DNA of 10,677 bases from an uncultured Acidobacteriota bacterium. Its GTDB lineage: Bacteria; Acidobacteriota; JAAYUB01. The translations under genes were made by a program, and so were the position numbers. How positions within the stretch are numbered: the stretch's first letter is position 1; the number at the start of each line of letters is the position of its first letter. The notes under the pieces were generated by a model that searched no databases, was not told the origin of the DNA, and saw only the letters and a program-made list of their open reading frames with translations. The stretch is taken from assembly GCA_937925645.1 (NCBI GenBank), contig CALAMB010000443.1:1-10677 (forward strand), written 5' to 3'. Of the stretch, positions 5,548 through 10,677 are shown in pieces.

Positions 5548-6987
5548 TCACTTCCCTCCCAGCAGGATGGCGGCGGCGGGTTCCACCAGGTACCGCAGCA
5601 CCTCGTTGAAGAAGATGCCCACCAGCAGGCACTGCGCCGCCAGGAAGATCATCGCCAGCGACATGGTCAGCGGCACCTCCTTGAGGTCCTTCCATTTCAG
5701 GTTGAGCTTGCCGAAGAAGACCCGCCGCTGCATGAGCAGGAAATAGCCCAGGGTGAAGATGCTCAGGAAGATGGCCAGCACCGCCACGGCGTACTGCTTG
5801 GCGGCCAGCGCGCCCAGGATGATGAAGAGCTTGCTCCAGAACCCGTTGAACGGCGGCACGCCGGCGATGGACAGGGTGCCGAAGATGCTGGTCATCCCGG
5901 TGACACGCATCCGGTGTTCCAGGCCGCCCATCTCGTTCATGTCGCGGGTGTGGGTCCGGTACTGCAGGGCGCCGCTGTTCAAGAACAGGAGTGATTTGAA
6001 CAGGGCGTGATTGAGCACGTGGAACAGCGCCCCGATCAGCCCCAGCGCATTGCCCAGCCCCAGGCCGATGAGGATGTAACCGATCTGGCTGATGCTGGAG
6101 TAGGCGAACATCCGCTTGATGTCGCGCTGGAAGTACGCGATGAGCGCGCCGCCGACCATCGAGGCGACGCCCAGGAACAAAAACACGTTCAGGATCCGAT
6201 CCGGCGACGGGTAGATGTCGAAGAAGAGCCGGGTCAGGGCGTAGATGCCGGCCACCTTGATCACCACGCCGCTCAGCATCGCCGAGATGGGAGCCGGAGC
6301 CGACGGGTGGGCGTCGGGCAGCCAGGCGTGGAACGGCATGATCGCCGCCTTGAGCCCGAAGCCGGCGATGAACAACGCGGCGGCCAGCAGGAAGACGGCG
6401 CTGGGCCCGCTCCCCGCAGCCAGCATCAGCTTGAGCTCGGCGAATTCCAATGTGCCCAGGTTCAGGTAGATGATCCCCACACCGACGAGGATCAAGCCCG
6501 TGGCCACCACTGACAGCAGCAGGTACTTGAGCGCCGACTCGATGCCGTCCCACTTCAGGTTGAACGCCACCAGAACGTAGGAGGCGATGGAGACGATCTC
6601 CAGGTACACGTACAGGCTGAACAGGTCGCGCACGAGCAGGATGCCGTTCAGACCGAGCACCATCAGCAGCAGCAGCGCGTAGAACTTGCCCCGGCCGTCG
6701 TAGTGGTTCATGTAGTCGATGGAATACAGGAGGCAGAAGAACGCGACGACGTTGACCACGACGAGGAACAGCAGGCTCAGGCCGTCCACGGCAAACTGGG
6801 TGTGCAGCGCCCGCAGCGTCAGGGTCTCCCCGTGCAGCGGGATGAACCGCAGGCACAGCGCCACCAGGCCGAGGCCGGTCAGCGCGGCCAGGACGTCCGC
6901 GGCACGCCGGTGCAGCCGGGACACCCACGGCATCAGGATGACGGCGGCCAGCGGCAGCAGCAGCAGCAATCCGATATTCGTAATCAT
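5548..6987 (-). CDS. NuoM/NuoN/MrpD-type antiporter-like subunit
   Basis: This 479-residue integral membrane protein has about 14 hydrophobic segments. It keeps the residue set of proton-translocating antiporter-like subunits: E130 in TM5 (LYVYLEIVSI), K213 in TM7 (GFGLKAAIMPFHAWLPDA), K244 in TM8 (SGVVIKVAGIYAL) and K331 in TM12 (NHALFKSLLFL). IKRMFAYSSISQIGY (about 290-304) is another family hallmark. It should therefore be competent to pump H+ or Na+. The sequence resembles NuoM and MrpD as much as NuoN, so I give no symbol. A 37-nt gap, the largest in the operon, separates it from the previous gene; it holds a GAGGT ribosome site and a weak 4-bp hairpin. The product lacks the NuoL lateral-helix tail. 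Confidence 0.9.
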   Translation of the reverse strand: MITNIGLLLLLPLAAVILMPWVSRLHRRAADVLAALTGLGLVALCLRFIPLHGETLTLRALHTQFAVDGLSLLFLVVVNVVAFFCLLYSIDYMNHYDGRGKFYALLLLMVLGLNGILLVRDLFSLYVYLEIVSIASYVLVAFNLKWDGIESALKYLLLSVVATGLILVGVGIIYLNLGTLEFAELKLMLAAGSGPSAVFLLAAALFIAGFGLKAAIMPFHAWLPDAHPSAPAPISAMLSGVVIKVAGIYALTRLFFDIYPSPDRILNVFLFLGVASMVGGALIAYFQRDIKRMFAYSSISQIGYILIGLGLGNALGLIGALFHVLNHALFKSLLFLNSGALQYRTHTRDMNEMGGLEHRMRVTGMTSIFGTLSIAGVPPFNGFWSKLFIILGALAAKQYAVAVLAIFLSIFTLGYFLLMQRRVFFGKLNLKWKDLKEVPLTMSLAMIFLAAQCLLVGIFFNEVLRYLVEPAAAILLGGK

Positions 6988-7024
6988 AAGCTACCTCAGA
7001 GGCGTTACGTTCCCGTCAACGGGC

Positions 7025-8842
7025 TTACACAAATATCAGGGCGGCCACGATCGCCAGCCCCACGATCACCCAGCCCAGGTAGGTGCGGTAGGCGCCGTCG
7101 TGCGGAGCGCTGAGCAAGGCGCCGGAAAACGACTGGCCGGTCCGGATGATCCAGTCGGCGATCTCGTCGATGAGCCGCTCGAACCGCCGGAAGACCAGGT
7201 CGGCGATCCAGTTGACCACCTTCACGCCGATCTCGTAACCGTCGAACTTTTTCTGGCGGGCCAGTTCCAGCGTCCGTCCCAGCACCGGCGACTGCCGCAG
7301 CGAGGCGAAGGTCGCCGCCGGCTCCGCGGCCTTCGATCGACCGGCGAAGAACAACAGGGCGCCGAACAGGTAGATGGAGTAGGACGCCACCGTCAGCGGG
7401 GAGAGATGCCACACCGACGCGATCCAGCCGGCGTGCTCCACTGGGAGAACGGTCCCGAACACCGGCGCGGCCAGGGTGAAGATCCAGCCCGTCAGCACCG
7501 CGCCGATTCCCAGCACCAGCACCGGCGCCGTCAGGACCGCCGCGGCGGGAACCGGCCGGTCCTCGCCCCGCCCCCACAGGACGGCGATGACCTTGCAGAA
7601 CACGGCCATGTTCAGGATGGCCCCGATCCACAGCGCGACGAACACCAGGTAGTGGCCGTGCTCCACCACGCCCTCGAAGATCAGGTCCTTGGCGATGAAG
7701 CCGCCGGTGGGCGGCAGCGAGACGGCCGCGGTGAACGCCAGCAGGAAACCGAGGCCCGACAGCGGCAGCAGCCGGGCGATCCCCTGCAGGGCGGACAGGC
7801 GGGCGCCGCCGGCGTGCTCCTCGAACTGGCCCACCGCGAAGAACATGCACGACTTGTAGGTGGCATGGGTGAGCATGTACAGGAGGGCGCCGGCCATGCC
7901 GGCGACTTCCGATGTGGCCAGGCCCACCACCATGAAGCCGACGGGGGAGATCGCCGTCAGAGCGAGCACCTTGCGCAGGTTCTCTTCCACCAGCGCCGGC
8001 ACGATGGACACGAACACCGTGATCAGGCCGAACGCGTACATCACGATCCGGGCGGCCTCGTTCAGCGCGAACATCTGGTAGCTGACGATGAAGAGGAAGT
8101 AGATGCCCAGCACCTTCTCCAGCGAGCCCGGCAGGGCCGCGAAACCGGCGGCAGGCATCACTTCGGCCGCGTCGGGAATCCAGGTGTGGAACGGGAACAT
8201 CCCCGCCTTGGCGCCGGCGCCCAGGAACAGCAGCAGGAACGAGAGGAACGACGCGGTGTTTTGGGCGACGGGCAGGTGGGCGTCCATGGCGGTGCCGCCG
8301 GAAACGGCGAAATAGAGCATGAGCCCGAGGATCATCAGGAAGTCGCTGCTCCCGCCGATCACCAGGGCCTTCATGGCCACGCCCTCGGCCCCATCGCCGG
8401 AGCTGTGGATCACCGCATAGAGGGCCACCAGGAAGACCTCCCAGGCGACGAGCAGGAACAGCAGGTTGTCAGTCAGGATGACGCCGCAGGCGGAGGCGAA
8501 GGCGACCAGGACGAAGGCGAGGAACAGCAGCGGCTTGGCCACCCGGCGGATGGCCCCCAGGCAGTACACCGCAGTCATCAGCTGGAACGCGAACACGAAG
8601 AAGAGCAGGAACGATTTCCAGCCCGACAGGCTGAACTCCAGCTTGAACACTTCCATCCAGGGGATGGCGAACTGGATCCCCGGACCGCCGGCGATTAGGA
8701 GGAACGCCGCGGCCGAGACCACCACGGCGAGCAGGGACAGCCAGGCGATCATGCCGGTCTGCTTGCGGAAGATGGGGAGGATCAGCCCGGCGCAGACGAG
8801 GGGCACGATGATGGGCAGCAGCAACAGGACGTCAGCGTTCAT
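7025..8842 (-). CDS. NuoL/HyfB-type antiporter-like subunit with C-terminal lateral extension
   Basis: At 605 residues this protein is close to NuoL in length. Antiporter residues are retained: E135 (LLVAWEVFL), K212 (GAGAKAGMFPFHTWIPDA), K243 (SLEKVLGIYF) and K330 (HATYKSCMFF). After the core, a long polar and amphipathic region (about 470-580), including KKFDGYEIGVKVVNW and RFERLIDEIADW, leads to a last hydrophobic helix (588-605). The order resembles NuoL, where a lateral helix and a final TM clamp the neighbouring pumps together. The TM8 segment (ALPGSLEKVLGIY) is of the kind seen in hydrogenase and Complex I-like antiporter subunits, unlike the HAATMVKAGVY of NuoL. The start is ATG, 3 nt after the upstream stop; the GGAGG ribosome site lies in the last codons of the upstream gene. 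It most likely sits distal in the membrane arm. Confidence 0.9.
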   Translation of the reverse strand: MNADVLLLLPIIVPLVCAGLILPIFRKQTGMIAWLSLLAVVVSAAAFLLIAGGPGIQFAIPWMEVFKLEFSLSGWKSFLLFFVFAFQLMTAVYCLGAIRRVAKPLLFLAFVLVAFASACGVILTDNLLFLLVAWEVFLVALYAVIHSSGDGAEGVAMKALVIGGSSDFLMILGLMLYFAVSGGTAMDAHLPVAQNTASFLSFLLLFLGAGAKAGMFPFHTWIPDAAEVMPAAGFAALPGSLEKVLGIYFLFIVSYQMFALNEAARIVMYAFGLITVFVSIVPALVEENLRKVLALTAISPVGFMVVGLATSEVAGMAGALLYMLTHATYKSCMFFAVGQFEEHAGGARLSALQGIARLLPLSGLGFLLAFTAAVSLPPTGGFIAKDLIFEGVVEHGHYLVFVALWIGAILNMAVFCKVIAVLWGRGEDRPVPAAAVLTAPVLVLGIGAVLTGWIFTLAAPVFGTVLPVEHAGWIASVWHLSPLTVASYSIYLFGALLFFAGRSKAAEPAATFASLRQSPVLGRTLELARQKKFDGYEIGVKVVNWIADLVFRRFERLIDEIADWIIRTGQSFSGALLSAPHDGAYRTYLGWVIVGLAIVAALIFV

Positions 8843-8845
8843 GGC

Positions 8846-10297
8846 TTACCTCCACAGGAAGGTGAACACCTGGACCAGGCGTTCCCCATCGGCCACACGG
8901 GCCAGTTCGAAGGGCAGATGCATCAGGGCCCCCACGACGACGGTGAGCACCGCCAGCACGGCCACCACGCCCACCATGATGGGCGAACCTTCGTGGTGAG
9001 ATTCGCCGCGCGGCGCCCCCATGAAGATCAAGTGAAAGCTCTTGAGCATGTACATCAGCGTGACCACCGCGGTCAGGATCGCCAGGCCGGCGATGTAGGT
9101 GTGCCCGCCCTCGACCAGGCCGGAGATGACGAAGTACTTGGCGAAGAATCCGGCCATGGGCGGGATGCCCGCGATGCTCAGGGCGCAGACAATGTAGCAG
9201 AAGGCGGTGATGGGCATCTTCTGGATGAGTCCGCCCATCTTGGTCATGTCCTTGGTGTGAGTGCCGTGCTCGATGATGCCGGCGCAGAGGAAGAGGCCGC
9301 CCTTGGCGAGACCGTGGGCCAGGATGTACAGCAGCGCGCCGATGTAGCCGTAGTGGGTGAACGCGGCCAGCCCCAGGAAGGTGTAGCCGATCTGGCTGAC
9401 CGTCGAGTAAGCCAGCATGCGCTTGATGTTGGTCTCACGCAGCGCCGCGCAGGCCGACACGAACGCGCTGACCAGCGCGGCGATGAGGATGCCCGTCTCC
9501 CATGCCGGCGGGATCACCATGCCGTTGGCGAAGATTCGGGCGAAGCCGTAGAGGCCGATCTTGACGAGGATGGCGGCGTGCAGCAGCGAGGTGATGGTGG
9601 AGGGCGCCACGCCGGCGTCGGGCAGCCACGTGTGCAGCGGCACCGTGGCGCTCTTGGAAAACACGCCGAGCAGGATGAGAAGCAGGGCGATCGGCCCGAT
9701 TTCCTGGCCGCGCAGCTCAGCGAGCTCGAACGTGCCGTACTGCGCGAACACCAGGGCGAAGCCCAGCAGCATGAACACCGCGCCGCCGAAGGTCACCAGG
9801 AACGCCTTGTCGGCCTTCCAGATGTAGTCGGGCTCCCGGAAGTAGCCGATCAACCGCCAGCAGGCCAGCGCCGAGATCTCCCAGAACATGTACAGGAACA
9901 GCAGGTTCGAGGAGAACACCAGCCCCATCATCGCGCCCAGAAACAGCGTGACGACGAAGTAGTACTCCGGTTCGTCCTCGCCGTGCTCGATGTAGCCCAG
10001 CGAGTAGATGGCGATGAGGGTGGCGATCAGGGAGGCGGTGAACGCCATGAAGGCGGCCAGCGCGTCGAACGTCAAACTGAAGCTGGCCCATTCGTACAGC
10101 GGCAGGGTCCAGTGCGTCGTGATCCCGCCCAGGGCCGGGCCCAGGAGCGTCCAGGACAGGACGTGGGCGGCGCCGATGAACGCCACGCAAACGTAGCCCG
10201 TCCACTTCGGCAGCTTGAACCAGCCAAGCAGCGGGATCAGCAGCGACCCGAGCAGCGGGACGCCGATGACCAAGAGTACCGTCGTCTGCATATCCAT
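8846..10297 (-). CDS. NuoL/MrpA-type antiporter-like subunit, first gene of the operon
   Basis: The 483-residue multispanning protein carries the standard set E140 (LYMFWEISAL), K215 (GVFSKSATVPLHTWLPDA), H240/K246 (LHAAILVKIGLYGFAR) and K332 (HGLAKGGLFL), plus IKRMLAYSTVSQIGY (about 291-305). The FWE and HTWLPDAG blocks are of NuoL/MrpA type, but the protein stops after about 14 segments and has no lateral-helix tail. It is one of three paralogous pumps in the operon. The ATG at 10297 has a GGAG 9 nt upstream; a second ATG two codons in (10291) is too far from that site. The gene opens the operon after a leader of roughly 60 nt from the predicted promoter. It ends 3 nt before the next antiporter gene. 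Confidence 0.92.
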   Translation of the reverse strand: MDMQTTVLLVIGVPLLGSLLIPLLGWFKLPKWTGYVCVAFIGAAHVLSWTLLGPALGGITTHWTLPLYEWASFSLTFDALAAFMAFTASLIATLIAIYSLGYIEHGEDEPEYYFVVTLFLGAMMGLVFSSNLLFLYMFWEISALACWRLIGYFREPDYIWKADKAFLVTFGGAVFMLLGFALVFAQYGTFELAELRGQEIGPIALLLILLGVFSKSATVPLHTWLPDAGVAPSTITSLLHAAILVKIGLYGFARIFANGMVIPPAWETGILIAALVSAFVSACAALRETNIKRMLAYSTVSQIGYTFLGLAAFTHYGYIGALLYILAHGLAKGGLFLCAGIIEHGTHTKDMTKMGGLIQKMPITAFCYIVCALSIAGIPPMAGFFAKYFVISGLVEGGHTYIAGLAILTAVVTLMYMLKSFHLIFMGAPRGESHHEGSPIMVGVVAVLAVLTVVVGALMHLPFELARVADGERLVQVFTFLWR

Positions 10298-10324
10298 AAA
10301 CTACTGCTCCGAGCGAGTATTCCT

Positions 10325-10369
10325 AAATGCCGCATGTTGCCGACCATCGGTAAAACAGAGGCGGCATTT
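10325..10369. promoter_or_regulatory. 9-bp inverted repeat overlapping the operon promoter (possible operator)
   Basis: aaatgccgc at 10325-10333 is the exact reverse complement of gcggcattt at 10361-10369; arm centres are 36 bp apart. The right arm overlaps the predicted -10 box and the start region, and the left arm lies in the leader. A small inner dyad (ccga/tcgg, 10340-10350) sits between them. Most of the upstream arm would not be transcribed, so a DNA-binding operator fits better than an RNA hairpin. Confidence 0.45.
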
Positions 10370-10394
10370 TAACAAAATTACATGGAAGGTACAA
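10366..10394 (-). promoter_or_regulatory. Predicted sigma-70-type promoter of the hydrogenase operon
   Basis: On the minus strand, TTGTAC (10394-10389) is separated by exactly 17 nt from TAAAAT (10371-10366). The -10 is preceded by TG one base away, giving an extended -10 (TGTTAAAAT). This sits in an AT-rich patch within GC-rich sequence. The start would be near 10359, leaving about 60 nt of leader before the first ATG. Confidence 0.55.
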
Positions 10395-10423
10395 TCATAA
10401 AACGATAGTGGAAACAAATTGTT

Positions 10424-10447
10424 GATCCGCCGGTTCACCGGCGCATC
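10424..10447. promoter_or_regulatory. GC-rich palindrome between divergent genes
   Basis: CGCCGGTTCACCGGCG at 10428-10443 has 7-bp arms around a 2-nt centre. It is flanked by GAT and ATC, which extend the dyad across one C-C mismatch per side. It lies about 34 bp upstream of the predicted -35 box of the operon and 87 bp before the divergent ATG. No T-run follows on either strand, so it is not an intrinsic terminator; a regulator site is the simplest reading. Confidence 0.4.
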
Positions 10448-10461
10448 TTTCCGGCAGCATC

Positions 10462-10490
10462 TTGATTTTTAAAATTGATTACCGGATGAT
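10462..10490 (+). promoter_or_regulatory. Weak candidate promoter for the divergent gene
   Basis: TTGATT (10462-10467) stands 17 nt before GATGAT (10485-10490), a 4-of-6 match to TATAAT. An alternative -10 (TAAAAT, 10470-10475) has no good -35. The region is AT-rich and in the right place, but the match is poor. Confidence 0.25.
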
Positions 10491-10519
10491 GGCACTCGCT
10501 GACAATCGTACGTCGCCCC

Positions 10520-10526
10520 GAGGTGA
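10520..10526 (+). promoter_or_regulatory. Ribosome site of the divergent gene
   Basis: GAGGTGA, a seven-base match to the anti-Shine-Dalgarno complement, ends 4 nt before the ATG at 10531. It supports that ATG over the in-frame ATGs at 10546 and 10558. Confidence 0.65.
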
Positions 10527-10530
10527 GGCC

Positions 10531-10677
10531 ATGGCTCGTTCCCGCATGACGGTGGTGATGGGATGGCTGCTCACGGCGGTGGCGTCCGCCGGGGCAGCCG
10601 GTGTGTCCGCCGCTCCGCCGTCCGCCTGGAGCGACTTCCCCAACGTGCTTGGTTTCATCCAATCGCCCTGTGGCGTC
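10531..10677 (+). CDS. 5' end of a gene for an exported protein (partial, unidentified)
   Basis: The first 49 codons are in the window and the gene runs off the right edge. The N-terminus is a textbook Sec signal peptide: a short basic start (MARSR), a hydrophobic core (about residues 6-24) and small residues ending in VSAAPP, with likely cleavage after Ala near residue 26-28. The mature protein begins with APPSAWSDFPN. I do not recognise the family from the visible part; PNVLGFIQSPCGV gives no firm motif. The gene is divergent from the hydrogenase operon across 233 bp that contain the promoter elements of both. Nothing visible links it to hydrogen metabolism beyond this position. Confidence 0.7.
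   Translation, partial: MARSRMTVVMGWLLTAVASAGAAGVSAAPPSAWSDFPNVLGFIQSPCGV

Noticed and set aside
7012..7023. Intrinsic terminator in the 37-nt gap between two antiporter genes
   Set aside because: The stem is only 4 bp (CCCG/CGGG) and no T-run follows on the minus strand. The downstream genes clearly belong to the same operon.
6719..8698. A 659-codon open frame on the plus strand opposite the antiporter genes
   Set aside because: It is a Gln/His/Gly/Asp-rich mirror of the minus-strand antiporter genes, caused by high GC at third positions. It has no family motifs or plausible ribosome site, and it spans two real genes.
898..10297. Ordinary NADH:quinone oxidoreductase (Complex I) operon
   Set aside because: The large subunit keeps all four Ni-Fe cysteines, NuoE/F/G are absent, and a HycI-type protease is present.
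8918..10372. A 484-codon open frame on the plus strand opposite the first antiporter gene
   Set aside because: It has the same antisense composition artefact (His/Gln/Glu/Arg-rich, no hydrophobic segments), while the opposite strand encodes a clear NuoL-type protein.
10422..10479. FNR-type sites (TTGAT at 10422, 10462 and 10475)
   Set aside because: None has an ATCAA partner at the required 4-nt spacing; these are only half-sites in AT-rich DNA.

Overview
The window is a GC-rich bacterial (or bacterial-like) segment dominated by one long, tightly packed operon on the minus strand, from 10297 down to 374. The operon encodes a Complex I-like, membrane-bound, energy-converting [NiFe]-hydrogenase (group 4 type) and its maturation protease. 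Strong GGAGG-type ribosome sites, Gly/Ala/Arg-rich proteins and short-period intergenic repeats fit an uncultured high-GC lineage such as Acidobacteriota or a deltaproteobacterial relative. That assignment is only a guess, because nothing in the window fixes the phylum.

Layout in transcription order (right to left): an extended -10 promoter with an inverted repeat over it (about 10325-10394); two NuoL-type antiporter-like subunits (10297-8846 and 8842-7025, the second with a NuoL-like C-terminal tail); a NuoM/N-type subunit (6987-5548); NuoJ-like, NuoK-like and NuoA-like small membrane subunits (5546-4414); NuoB-like small subunit (4392-3958); NuoC-like (3942-3478); NuoD-like [NiFe] large subunit (3476-2277); NuoH-like (2264-1296); NuoI-like 2[4Fe-4S] ferredoxin (1293-898); and a HycI-type protease (898-374). 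Gaps are 1-37 nt or short overlaps, so this should be one transcript.

How it works, by inference from the families: low-potential electrons, most likely from ferredoxin, enter at the NuoI-like subunit, pass the [4Fe-4S] cluster of the NuoB-like subunit, and reduce protons at a Ni-Fe site held by four Cys of the NuoD-like subunit (C66, C69, C357, C360). The NuoH/A/J/K/L/L/N membrane arm would couple this to H+ or Na+ translocation. The reaction could also run in reverse. NuoE, F and G are absent, and so is any formate or CO dehydrogenase, so the donor is not shown here. The unusual points are a NuoA homologue beside an intact [NiFe] site, loss of the NuoA acidic pair, a NuoJ with Mbh/Mrp-like motifs, and a rearranged gene order.

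Left of the operon, 124-373 is a convergent spacer filled with short-period repeats in 8-, 6/7- and strict 7-nt registers; the last array runs into the 3' end of the protease gene. A partial plus-strand gene probably ends at 123. Right of the operon is a divergent, partly AT-rich intergenic region with a 16-bp palindrome, then the start of a plus-strand gene for an exported protein (10531 to the window edge).
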